Shown: positions 12,017 through 23,500 of the stretch, one piece after another
Layout: each line of letters begins with the position of its first letter
Numbering within the stretch: the first letter of the stretch is position 1
NCBI RefSeq assembly: GCF_028389875.1
Contig: NC_084670.1
Span: 17,368,883 to 17,432,882 of the forward strand
DNA: 64,000 bases
Origin: Rhea pennata
Taxonomy: Eukaryota > Chordata > Aves > Rheiformes > Rheidae
Direction: 5' to 3'
Position numbers and translations under genes: made by a program
Notes under the pieces: model-generated
The model's database searches: none
What the model was told of the DNA's origin: nothing
What the model saw: only the letters and a program-made list of their open reading frames with translations

Positions 12017-13280
12017 TATCTTGCGGGCAGCTAGTGGGCCATCAACCATAAACTGAGAAACATGGGGAGAACACTGCATTGCACCGTGTGGGTATAAGGA
12101 AACTGATGAACATTACAGGAATCCCAGGCTGGTGTATTTGAATGCAAATATATATCCTTGCATGCCCTGGTGTAGCATGGGGCTAGTTAAATCTTAGTTC
12201 AAGATTACTTTGAGTATACGGGTTTGAAATTGCTCTTTAAGAGTAATGAGCCAGGCACTTGTATGCAGCAACAACAGGTTTTAAAAGAGAGCACACAAGT
12301 GCCCTGCCGTCCTGCTTTCAAGGCATTTGCAACCAGGTGCATTAATACCATGTAGGAATATCTGACCAGCAGAACTCAACAGCGTTCTGGGAAACCTCGG
12401 AAGAGTCCTGACTAAAAATATAAACTGAAATTTAATGAATTAATCTCAGAAGAGATTTTTTATTCTTTTCGTCAGCTCACCTTTCTGACTTTGCTGCTGT
12501 TGCGATGGAGGCAGGCCTGTGTCCACGAGCGGGGTGGTTGTCTAACCCATTGGTATTTCTGGTATCTTGGCCCATGGACCAGCTCTCTTTGTGGTTGGTA
12601 TGGATTATTCAGGAACTCCCTTTCAGTTTCCTCAACAAAATAAAGCTGTTAATAGCACTTCTCTACCTCACTGGCATGTTATGAAAGTTAATTATGTCTG
12701 CAAAAGACTTTGAAAGTATAAAAAGGCGCCTAAGTTGTAAGCATTATGTTGTGAAGGTCTCCCTTTCCCCAGTCTGAAGGCAGAATGAGTTAAAGTTAGC
12801 CAAAGGGGGTAAGAGAAACAAGAGAGACTTTCATGAGCGTATCAAGGGAAAAGGAAATACTGGAGAGAAAATAGACCCATTAGCAAATGAGGAAGGAGAT
12901 GAAGTTAATTATGATTTTAAAATGGATGAGCAATAGAACCGCTTTTTTAAAAAAAGAAAAAAAAAACAGTCTTTAACAAAAATAATAAGGACTGACAATT
13001 AGGAAGAAGCGAAGGCCTTGTGAAAACAGGTGTTTGATTAAAAAGCAAGGGGGTGAAAACTTGTAAAACATGAATATATGTAAATGAGCAAGCCTAGATG
13101 AAATTCATCTTAAGGTCTTAAGAGCAATGCAAAACTGAAACATTTTTCCAAGTATTTACAAGTACTTTGGAAAAACTGTGGCAGATGGAGAAGAGTTGCA
13201 TCGGAAAAGAAAAAGCAAGAACAGCCACAAAGGAGCTAATGATGTTTGGAAAAAATGACGCCAGCCGTTATTGCCAGGAA
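11700..13280. other. Non-coding stretch
   Basis: No exon or repeat family is recognised outside the doubtful frame that ends at 12016. The stretch contains an octamer-like palindrome (atttgcaaat, about 11848) and an A-rich run near 12947-12967. Confidence 0.5.
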
Positions 13281-13284
13281 GTAT

Positions 13285-13440
13285 TTGTGCGTGCTGGAAG
13301 CGAGGGGCGCGAGCGGCGCGCGCGCGGGAGCCGCGGCGTCCGCCGGGCGGCAGAGCCAGGCGAGCCGCGCTGCGCTCTGCTGCGGCATGGCAAACGCCGT
13401 ACGCGCTGCGAGGGGTCCAGAGCGGCTAGTCGGCCTCTGA
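13285..13440. other. Compact CpG island
   Basis: This very CpG-dense segment of about 155 bp includes gcgagcggcgcgcgcgcggg, gccgcggcgtccgccgggcgg and gtacgcgctgcgagggg. Flanks on both sides are AT-rich, so the edges are sharp. Frames are open in several registers, as expected. It is below the usual length cut-off for promoter islands. It could be an orphan island; no core promoter element or splice donor is evident. Confidence 0.5.
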
Positions 13441-13444
13441 TGCT

Positions 13445-15070
13445 CCACAGATCTATTTGTAACATCCAAACTTGAGTAAATCATTTGACAAAAATACCTT
13501 GCAAACTTACGTCTGAGAAAAGAAATCCAAATTGGCTTTGAGAGGAAAGGGTGTCATTTGGGCTGGAAATGGCAGTATGAGGCCAAACAGAAAGTGATCT
13601 GAAGACAGAAAATTAAAATAGAGTCTCATTGTAAATATGTTATGATTTATTTCAGCATAAAGAATGATTAAGACATAATTATAAAAAGAAAAACAACTTA
13701 TTCTGTGAGCAGCAGAACTAGGGCACCTTGCTTCCCAGCGTCTTTAGATGCGATGGTCGGATTCTCAGGTTTCTAGTAAGCTCTGCCACAGCTTTTCTTC
13801 CCTGATTTGAGGCATTGCTAATGTCGATGTCTGTGTCCTGCGCAGGTTTTCCCCGTGGCAGCCACCACGAGGTGCAGGTCCTGCATCCTTGCAGGGGCAC
13901 TGGAGGTCTCTCCGGGGGGTCAGTTTTGTGACACCCACTGCGTCGGACACCGACCTTTCCCAGGGTTTCCAGGAGAGCACTTGGAGAGGGTGATCACATT
14001 TCCCATATCCTTTTTATTGGGAACTCGGATTTAAAAATCTGGAGAAAGGATAAATACTTAGTGAATGTGGAATGTTGCAAAATATTCTGAGTTTTGAGTC
14101 TCTGTCTCTGTCTTTTCAGTCCTGTTTCCAAAAAAACTGTGGTTGCACAGTTTTGGATGGACTGCATACATGTAATGGCTGTAATAATCTTATTTTCATA
14201 TCTACTTCTTACTGCTATTTTAGAAACCCTCCAAAAAGCATGAACTATTTTTCTAAGGAGCTACTATTCACTTTCAGTATAAATGCGTATGGAAGTTGGG
14301 AGTTTCTATAGCTGATTATTTTGAGATCTATTATTTTTAAAAAACCCACCGCATTCTGCCTCTCTGGCTGCCAAACAGATGAACCCAACTATGATCAATA
14401 AAAGCTGCTTCTTGCAGAGAATCACACATATAGCATTTCAGGCAGGTTGAATTTGCCTAATGTAGAGTGGGGATCAAAACTATCTTACAATTAGATATTC
14501 ATCCCCTGGTATACGCTAGCTCTGCAGAACCTGCTGAATATGAGGATGGTGTCTCCAGGCCCGAGTGCGAACTGAACGGGATATGAGGGTGCTATTTTTC
14601 ATCTGTAATCGGAAAGTACCACTGCGTTGTGAGTTTTGTGGGGCACCCAGGAGCTTTTTCGATGAGGACAGAAGGCTGCAACTCTGTTCAAGGGCATGGA
14701 AATAACATCATGGTGCTTCCTTTTCATCTCTGTCTTTTATTTTTCTCTACCAGCTAAAACTTTCTGAAAAGCTTCTGACCCTATTAGATGTCACATAAAA
14801 AAATGTGTCCTATACAGTTTCACGCCAGTAGAGAGGTCACAGCACACATGGACTTAGAAGCATAAATCCCCTTAAACAGCAGGAACTGTGTAAGTAACAC
14901 CTCCAATATGGTTTTGAGAAAAGTGACTTAGCAGTTTTCCTAGCTGTAAAGCTGGCTCACAGATGCATGGAAATCTATGTAGAAATATGCTGCCCTGTTT
15001 ACCATCAGGATTACAAAGGCCAGAATGGAAAATGTTGGAGGAATGGTGTGAAAACACACGTCAGCATATG
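13445..15070. other. Non-coding stretch
   Basis: AT-leaning sequence without supported genes, RNAs or recognised repeats. Confidence 0.5.
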
Positions 15071-15074
15071 TTTT

Positions 15075-15300
15075 GAAAGAGCGGAGAGGCTCAGAGAGCC
15101 CAGCTCCCGCTTACTGCCGCTCCTCCTCCCATTGCGCTGGCACCGGATTACTTTTGGAGTGGCAGCTTTACGGCAGGGAGAATTAATGCACGCACAGAGC
15201 CAGTCCCTCCTCTGCCCCGGGCAGGTCATGTACTGGGGCAGCCCCCGTGCACCGTGCACCCTCGACTACCGCCGGGGCAGTTCCGAGCGCGATGACGTGG
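15075..15300. other. CpG-rich patch
   Basis: CpG density is moderately raised and ends in accgccggggcag and ttccgagcgcgatgacgtgg. The last part contains a TGACGTGG CRE/ATF-type site at about 15292. A 134-codon open frame (14967-15371, plus) covers it without recognisable content. Confidence 0.35.
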
Positions 15301-15480
15301 ATTTGAGCACTCTGATTCTTGCTGTGGTTTCTAGGATCCTGGTTCCCACCTCTCCCTGGCCTTCCCTTTAGATTTCCTTATTTCTTGATACTGCAAAATA
15401 GTATACCGTGCATTCTCTGTGAGCCTGAAAAAGCAACACAGATTTTATCATTTGGAATGTAGATATCTAATGCCCATTAC

Positions 15481-15537
15481 GGGCTGACTAAATTTAGTAG
15501 AGTGGCAATTCACCAGACTACTAAATTTAGTTAGGCC
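15481..15537. repeat. Inverted repeat, 14-bp perfect core
   Basis: actaaatttagtag (15487-15500) is exactly reverse-complementary to ctactaaatttagt (15518-15531), with a 17-nt spacer. Extending six bases outward keeps four of six pairs, giving about 18 of 20 paired positions. Each arm itself contains the palindrome actaaatttagt, so it could also form small cruciforms alone. There is no transposase and no target-site duplication that I could confirm. Confidence 0.7.
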
Positions 15538-15539
15538 AT

Positions 15540-16550
15540 CCGGTCATATTGTTTTACTTAGCTTCATATTGGATATCGTAAGATAGGGCCTATCAAACAG
15601 TATGGCTCCAGCTTCCCTAACTGCAGATTATATTATCACTATAGCTTTTCAAAACATTCATGCTGACATTTTTAAAACCCTGAAATTTTTTAGTTTGTAT
15701 ATTTTGCTGTAAGTTTTTAAAGATGGCCAACATTCCTTTGGTTTTCGCTGAAAAGATCACAGTTTAAAAAAAGAAAGATGCTACTGCTTTCATCTTAAAC
15801 AAAATCTTTAAATTTCCATGTAACATTTTAACTTAAGTTAGAGTAGGATGAATTTTACTATAAAAAAGAGTAGAAAAGGTGGAGCGAACATTTCCAGGTT
15901 TTTCATTGGCTTCGTGCATTTCTAGTTGCCACCAAATCTCGGTTCTGTTCTGACAGAAGGAAAAGCTTTATGAGACTGCAAACTGCTTGGACTATGACAG
16001 CTAGAAGAAGTTCTCTCTTTGCTGTCAGCTGAAGCCTGTCTCGTGCAGAGAGGACGGGAGACCTTGGTAAGGATCCTACTTGTAACAGCCAGTCACAGCT
16101 ATGGGATCTTATATGAGCAATAGAACTGCGCATACAAAGTAATTGGCCGCCGTGTAATTCTCCCTTTGCAGGTGAAAATAAAAATGCAGTAGCAATATTC
16201 CGGGAGTCTATAGACTTAATCTGTCTTGGTAGGCCTTGAAAGGGAGCCAGTGTCTCCCCATCCTGAGCTAATCATTCCTGTAATTCCCTACCCAAGTAAG
16301 CCAAACTGAGATCATCTAGATGCTGGTCTTCATTTTTAATGAGCTCTCATGTTAAGACGGGAAATAATAATCTTGAAAGGGGAGGAAAATGGTCAAAAAT
16401 CAGCCAGAAAACATTTAAAGGTTTGTTCTGAACAAGCAGGGCTAAGAAAAAGGCCTGAGAAAAGTGTGTCCTGGGATCACTCACAGTTAAAGCACTGATT
16501 AATTAAGCAGAGGGTCATTCTTCCAAGAGAAGCAGGGCCAGTTTTGGCCC
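15540..16550. other. Non-coding stretch
   Basis: AT-rich at 15.6-15.9 kb, then mixed. No gene, RNA or recognised repeat. Confidence 0.5.
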
Positions 16551-16559
16551 TGGGGCTGT

Positions 16560-16670
16560 AACTCGGACACTTGGGGAGTTCCCGCTACGCTGCGCGTGCG
16601 GGGGCTGGTGAATATGCGCATTCTTCCGCCGAACAACGGCGGCTTTATCCCAGCGAACCATGGGAGCCGC
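16560..16670. other. Small CpG-rich patch
   Basis: A cluster of CpGs (cccgctacgctgcgcgtgcggg, tatgcgcattcttccgccgaacaacggcggc) stands out from the surroundings. It includes a short ccgccgaacaacggcgg inverted repeat (ccgccg with cggcgg, about 16627-16643). The function is unknown. Confidence 0.35.
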
Positions 16671-17329
16671 CAAGTAAGGGGCTGTCTCCTGCTATGGGTG
16701 CTATTTCTTCCTGCTCTGCCACAATCTCGGCTGCTTTCCTGTTGCCTTATCAGTGCTTTGTAGCACAACTTGCAAAATGAAATCTATTCATAACGCTAAA
16801 ACCCTCCCCCTTTTACAGACACAGAAAAAAGCCCCAAATGCTTGCGTATCCTCCAAGTCTGCAGCAGGGTGATTACTCTTTAAAATGCAATTCTGCTTAT
16901 CTGACACTGGTTTGGAAATTAATAAAATGGTTCCTAGCTTTTATTGTTTTGACTATGGGAAGGAAATTAATCCACAACTATTACAAGTGTTTGATCCAAA
17001 TAAGCAGAGATAAATCTAATGCTTCGAGAAGCGTCATGCCCTGTTTGTCAGCTGTCCTAGTGCACCTGACGTGTCTGATTTATTCCTCCCGCGTTTAGAG
17101 GCACCACTCTCCAGGTAGATGGTGCCCATTCATCTTCCTTTCTGTAGGTATTTCTTTAGGGCAGCCTTATTTGTTATGCCTGAGCTGCTGTTTCTTCTTA
17201 CTCTCTGGGTTCAGCTCTGCCAGGGGTTAGACGAAGGCTGTTTGTCTGCAGAGACAAACAAGGTGGAAACACTTGCGTGAACCAAGACGCTGGCCGAATT
17301 ACAGAGCAGGCTGGAAAATAAGAAGTAAC

Positions 17330-18130
17330 TGGCAGGAGTAACCCGGGCCCGGTTGTGCCCCCCTGGGACGGAGGGACAAGGTGCTCCCGGAGGCTGGGTG
17401 TGCGGCGGGGGCCCCGCGGGGCGCAGCAGTGCTGCCTCCAGCGTTGCTGCATGGGGAGGACGCGCGCCGAGGTCTACGCCACGTTTCTTCTGGTGTTTGC
17501 GAAGAGGGAGGGTGGAAGGACAGCTCTCCTTCTGGCAAACTTGCTTCTGAGTCCTCGGTACTTGCAGTAACTCATTTGGTGAGTGCAGGCTAGCTGTGAA
17601 ACTGTTCTACAGAAATCTGAGCCTTAGCTTATCGCCGGCTGGCTGCGGTACCGCACGGGATGAGCCAGACCTGTGCCAAAGCCCGCTGACACCAGCAGAG
17701 CGCTGCTGGCTGCCGACGCATAGGGACTGGTCGGGGGGACCAAGGATGCTAGGTGTTTCTGCCAAAACCCAAGGCCGTACTGTTTCAGCTGCATGTGCCT
17801 CCACAAATATCCCTTCCTAAAATACTTCTGAACATGTGTACAGCCACCAGAAGGTATGCTACTGAGCGCTGATTCGGTATTTCAGGGGCCAGCAGGCCAC
17901 CCCAGGGCGCTCCTGTTCCACGGCTCAGCCGCCGGGCGGCTCTTTTGGGAGGTTACCAAGACCTCAGAGCCAGCCGAGCTACCTGGCACTCTTTGGGACG
18001 GGGACAAAATGGGAGGAAAAACAGCTCCTGTTGTTTTGTGATCCCTCTAATCCGTGAAGCCGCGCGCCCCGCGGTCGTGGCAGAGGAGGGCACCAGACCC
18101 GACTTGATGCGGCTGCACGGGGAAGGGAGC
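17330..18130. other. Run of three CpG-rich patches
   Basis: CpG-dense pieces at about 17.34-17.48, 17.63-17.72 and 17.90-18.13 kb lie within a locally GC-rich 800 bp. Overlapping open frames occur on both strands, none recognisable. Sequence such as gtgcggcgggggccccgcggggcgcagc looks island-like, but no promoter motif or splice donor is clear. This is the last CpG-rich ground before the CpG-poor desert that runs to about 40 kb. Confidence 0.4.
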
Positions 18131-18134
18131 TAGG

Positions 18135-21100
18135 AGTGGAGCCACGAAGCAGTCTAGAGCCCATAAGTTTTGCATTAGTGATGAGGCAGAGCCGGTTACC
18201 CGCATTTAAACAATACCAGGCTCTGGGGAAATTCACATTCAGACCTGGACTACATGGCTTGGCAAAAGCCTGTTCTTGCTGCCACGTGTCTGACCTCTTG
18301 AAAATAATGTTAATTCAAAAGTTAAACGTGTTCAGCTGACAGTGATGGAGGATTTGTGTTAAGGGGGAGATTTTTCAACAGTGCAAAATCAACTTACTAG
18401 GGGATTATAAATGCCTCCTTTATGGGTCCTTTAGGAGGCCTGAGCGCAGCAGGTCTGGGGAGGACACTCAGCTGCAGGGAGGCGTCCGCTGCGCTGGTGG
18501 GGTTTGTGGTGTGGAGAGCTACAGCGCAGCTTTGCGGAGCCAAGATGCCCCCACTGAAAATGTTGTGTTTCCAAGGGGATTATGAAGATTCATGGTACCT
18601 CTAGACACTTAAAAAATGATTATTTAGGAATTATTCCTACAGGTTTAGTTTTCAAGTACGCAGTTAGACCTGGCAACCATGGACGTGCATCTTGTAACTA
18701 GCTTTGAAGGGAGAAAGCAGCGTTGCCGTAATTCTGGAGATATCCCTTTCCTCTCTGCACTAAGTTGGCAGCTCACGATACCAGCATGTCAAAATGACAT
18801 TCACTCTATATTACGCAGAGTGTATAAGAGCTTGTGTTTACATTGTGTCTCCTTTGCCCTTTTCAATTTTGCTTTATTTCTTTTATAGTTTTGTAATTTA
18901 AGCAGTACATATTTTGGGATGTTTTTTTCCATGCCTTGTCTAGCTTTATGGCTTGTTCTGGCTGAGGCATCCTTACATGATTTGATTTTTCAGGAAAGCG
19001 AATATAGGCTAGCACATATGTATGTAATTGTTCCACAGTGAACTGATCTGTCTGGAGCACTGGGGGAAGATACACATTAATACTTTTTTCATGCTATTTA
19101 TGAACAAAATAGCTAGATTACTAATGATGCAAAATATTAGGAACTGCAACAATAATGCTTGCTCTAGTTAGCTGGAAGCATAGAAGTATGGTGGAGCCAG
19201 AGAAACATTCATCAGAGTAATATTTTCATCCGAAACAGAATCTATTGTAACCAGGGGAGATAAGCATGAGCAGGCAAAACTGACTGTGCTTGGAGCCGAT
19301 GTGCAGCAGCAGCTACAAATCGTACACTGCTGGGTTAAGTCAGAAAAATCCAAGCCTGATTCTTCTGCCAGGATGAGGCTCTACTGGTTAGGACCAGGTA
19401 CGGAGCAGGAGGCAGGTAGTGATGTCTCCCAAGATGTGGCCAGTGGCCTGCCTGTACAGGGGGTTAAGGACGCAGCAGAAAGCCAGGTGGAGTGAGCGCG
19501 GGATTCTGCCGTGGAGGATCTGCTTAGCCTTTGCCACAGAGAAAGCCGAGAGGACCTCAGTACCTCCAAGCAGGACAGCAGTGGAGAAAGCAGCCAAGAA
19601 CTGAAGCTGGTGCAGAGTAGCAAACCCTGTTTGAAAGAAGGTGCATTGCAGTGGTATCAGCAACACGGAGTCAGTGCTGCAAGTGCCGCATACTAGGACT
19701 TATTTAAAGAGCCTATTGTAAAAGTCTTTGAGCCAGTTAATTACCAGTTTTTGTTATGTCAGGAACTCCTTGAGTTAAAGCAGAAAGAAACTATTCATGA
19801 AAATGTTCCAGTTCTGTAGTTTAATGGGACAAATTTAAAAAGAAAGAAAGAAAGATTGAAAGAAAGAAAAGGAGAGAAGCAGATAAAATGATTTAGTTCA
19901 TGGAAGGACTGAAAACCTTCACAAGAAAAAAAAAAGCTGAAATTACATATTGTGCCCCATCTACTCTTGCATAAGCCATTGAATTTGCTGGAGACTTAAT
20001 TGGACTAATCGCCCATTGCAGCTATGTATGAGACTTGGAGCACAAGGTACATACGGGCCAAGGCATTGGCCTATGAAAGACTACAGAGAGAAATTATCCA
20101 ACAGCATTTTTTAAAAAAGTAGATGTCCAGGTATGAAAAAACAAGAGGCTTGGCTTGCATTTCAAAAGTATTATTGGCAAGTGAGGAATTTCATTTGACT
20201 TACTGACCAAGTAGCATTTGAGAGATGTGAAAAAAGGACAAAAATGACTGTAGGGAAGAGAAAACTTTTAGTGGAAAAAAAATCTATAGAGGACATAAAT
20301 GTAGACTCATTCACTTCCTGCTTGCCTCAGCCTCATTCTCCTGCACCACCCTGTTCACCAGGAAGTTACTGATATACCACAGTCGCTGCAAGGGGATTCA
20401 GACTTAGAAATTTGATCTGATCAGAATAAGAATCATATCATGTGCTGCATATTGAATTGAACAGCAGATATTGAAGTAAATGGGAGTTTGGAGTCTGTAC
20501 CATACTATTGGTATTCTCCAGACGCTTACTTTGATGCCTTCCAGAGTTCAGAACATCCTGAAATCGTCAACACATTTACTTGACTGAGGTTTAAAAGCAA
20601 CTCAAAACTAGAAACAAATCATAGTTCTTAACACTGCTGAAGGTTAGAAGAATACTAGTTTTACTGAATAGATGCTTTCTGTGAGTGTCTGAGTACCTCT
20701 GAAATGGCCTGTTGTATATAAGCACGTCCCAGTTTCTTTTTTACAAAGACAGTGTTTTAGGAAATAAACATAACTCTTGGAGTTAAACAATAATTAGGAA
20801 ATAAACATAACGTTCAGCATAGTAGAACACCCATCTTCTTCCTAACTCTTACCATGCTAAAAGCTAATACTCCAAACCTGCCCATATATTTTGAAGCATC
20901 TTGGAGAAACCTTTTCATGATTTTGCACCTATGAACCCTTATACAGAGACAGTGCAGAGGATACTGAACACAGCCTTCTCCCTGCTTATTACTGGCATCT
21001 CTGCATGCTTGGTAAATACCTTAGCACTTGGCCTTTGCTTGTGCTGCCCTGTTCTGCAGAGCTTGTCTGCGTGCAGTTTCCTTCTCTCTTCCCAGGACTA

Positions 21101-22370
21101 GTTTCCCATTTGAAGGGCTGTTTCCCACTTCTCACTGCTCCTGCTTCCCCTCCTCTGCCCCAGGCCTCTGCTCAGGGTGACATGGCACCTGTGCTGCCTT
21201 GTGAACCCAAGATACAAAGCTTTTTGCTGTATTGGTCTTCAAAGCACTAGCTTGGCCTTATTTTCAATGGTTGGGATTAGCAGAGTTTGTAAGAACGTAT
21301 CTGGCCTGTCAGGCTAAACAGTCCACTCACCACCCCCACCATCTTACATATATTTTTAAATAACTAATTAAAAGATAATGGCAGTGGAACTAAATACTGT
21401 CGCAAGATAAGGATCTCGCACTGCTAGAGAAACGTTAAGTGGAAATGTTTATTTTCAAAGGGAAGAAACGTTGATCACATGCCTAATCCTATAATTCTTA
21501 AACAAGTAAAGTTCCTGTAGAATTCAGTAGTGCCTGAGGTGACAACATCCTTTTACTGTGGTAGTGTTTCTGGATACCTAATGACCATAAATGATGCAGT
21601 CATTTTGTCCAAATGAGTCTGGGGCAGTACTGGAACAGATGTTTTCCTTACCTTAACTAGCTTGTTGTATCTTCTAGGTTGGAGGACAAATTTTGCATAT
21701 GCTGCATTGCACAAGTTTAGATGATGTTTTTCAGACGCGCTTTAGGAAGCAGTGAGCTGTGGTTTGGATGAAGTTATTGACAGCTCATAAAGGTGATGCT
21801 CAAGTCTGAGTTGCTCCTGCAGATTCCCTTCAGTACAGTTGAGATCATCTCTTTTTAAATCAGATGTGGCCTTTTCTCTGTTCTTCAAATACTTCTGAAA
21901 CAAGGATTAGCTTAAATTCACTTTTTGGAAATAAACTACCTTCAACTCCCTCATGTTTCCAGTGGGGTGAAGAAATCCACATCAGCAGCAGTACTTGTGT
22001 GTTAGCTGCTCTGGTGTAACTACCCCCATACTGCTCTTTTGCTGTAAGTGATGTGAGATGATTTGGAATAGCCTTAACCCTCATTTAGACTTGTTCTTGT
22101 GTTTATATTCACCCCAGCAGTGTTAGTGGGGGCTGTGAGGTGCAGCTCCTCCCCAGATCACCTACCAGAGAGCATCCAGCTCTCCTAGCTGGCAGCACTA
22201 ATGGGATTGGACATTTTCCTTTTTCCTTTCCTCTCTCCCGCCCTGAGGTAGCCTTTTTTTCTCCCACAGGTCTGGACTTGCTTTAGATGTAGGCTTGTCT
22301 TGCAGGCAGGTGAATACTAAAGGGGAAATTGGAGGCAGATGCAGACCTGCTTTCTGAGAAAAGCTTGTCA
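18135..22370. other. Non-coding stretch with small simple repeats
   Basis: No gene recognised. It contains an AAAG-type microsatellite (19836-19876) and an 18-bp direct repeat, ttaggaaataaacataac at 20757-20774 and at 20794-20811 (37-bp offset). Confidence 0.5.
19836..19876 (+). repeat. Imperfect (AAAG)n microsatellite
   Basis: Repeated aaag units are interrupted by attg near 19855. This is ordinary simple sequence. Confidence 0.75.
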
Positions 22371-22379
22371 GTGAAAGCA

Positions 22380-22840
22380 TGAAGATTTATCCTAACCAGA
22401 ATTAACTTGCATAAGTTGTTAATGCTATGCAATGGATAGTGGCTAGTGGTTTTTAGAAATTGCTGCTGCTTTCACAATTAATGAAGATTCATCATTCCAT
22501 TAGATCATCTCTAACCTACTGTAATTGTTCTGATTTTTATTTTTTACCTTGTTCTCCAGTTCATGTCTAAATACAAGAAGATGTTTATATTGCATACATT
22601 CAGCTTTAATTGGCCCTTAAAAGAAGGTGTTGATTAGAATCTTCTCAACATCAACAGCTAGCTCGCACAACATTCTGTAATTACTGTTTATTAATTTAGT
22701 TCAAGTGGCACAGTTGAAAGCCCTGCTCAGATGGGAGAAGTAAATTGTCACTGGTATTGAATATGTAAATTATGTGCCGTGTAAGTTTCCATGAAGAATG
22801 TTTAAAGTTAAATGCTGTGCACATAAAGCTTTCCAGTTTC
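22380..22840. promoter_or_regulatory. Candidate conserved non-coding element (enhancer-like)
   Basis: The block is AT-rich but complex, without simple repeats. It holds many homeodomain-type TAAT cores (gttaatgc, caattaatgaag, tttaattgg, gtaattactg, tttattaattta) and a POU-like atatgtaaattatg near 22760. This texture is typical of deeply conserved vertebrate enhancers, but conservation cannot be tested here, so the call is inference. No open frame of note crosses it. Confidence 0.35.
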
Positions 22841-23410
22841 ATCTAATCCAACCATATGACGGCTTTGCAAAAAGTGTCATGAAAATTTACCAGCCCTGGC
22901 AAAAAAACTACTTGTCTACCCTTTACTTTTTTTATTAACATAATCATGATGATAATAATAATTTATTTGCCAGTCAAAAAAAAAATCATTCATGCTTGTT
23001 GGATGGAGATTTGCAATGCTGCCAATTGAATCTGAACTACACGTTGCTGTAGTATAGGCATTCAGCAGCCTGGATTTGTTGCCCTGGTGCAGTAACCCTT
23101 CTTTCTCTTTAATTAGCTTATAAAGTCAGAATTTCTTAAACAAAGTACTCATTAAGCATTGCCTTGTTATGTTACTTTAAAATGCAATTAAAAGTTTTAA
23201 GAGTGCTGCAAAGTTTGTGTACTGTTGTCAGTGTCCATGTCACTCACTATCAATTTCCACCCACTCACACAGATCAGAGACCTCCTGTTAAATATAGACA
23301 GCACTTTATAGCTCTTGTGTATAGGCTAGGCACAAAAACAATACGCTGATGAGAATGACCTGATTGCAAATCATACTTCAAGGAAAGAGAGGGGAATGGA
23401 GGGGAGGATA

Positions 23411-23500
23411 TGTGAGTGGTTAGAGGAAGGAGGACCCGGGAGTCTGCGTTGTCCTTCTACCTCTGCAGTTGTCTCCCTTTGACCTTCTGTGTGGGAGTAG
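23411..23500 (+). mobile_element. Possible worn tRNA-derived SINE relic
   Basis: The segment starts gagtggttagagga, close to the A-box region of tRNA-derived SINEs (gtggttagagca). It continues with cccgggagtctgcgtt and a tctacctctgcagtt stretch in the order seen in the MIR/archosaur-type consensus (...ggagtcctgggttct...tctgccact...), then tttgaccttctgtgtgg. The match is by eye and patchy; a repeat-library comparison would settle it. Confidence 0.35.
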
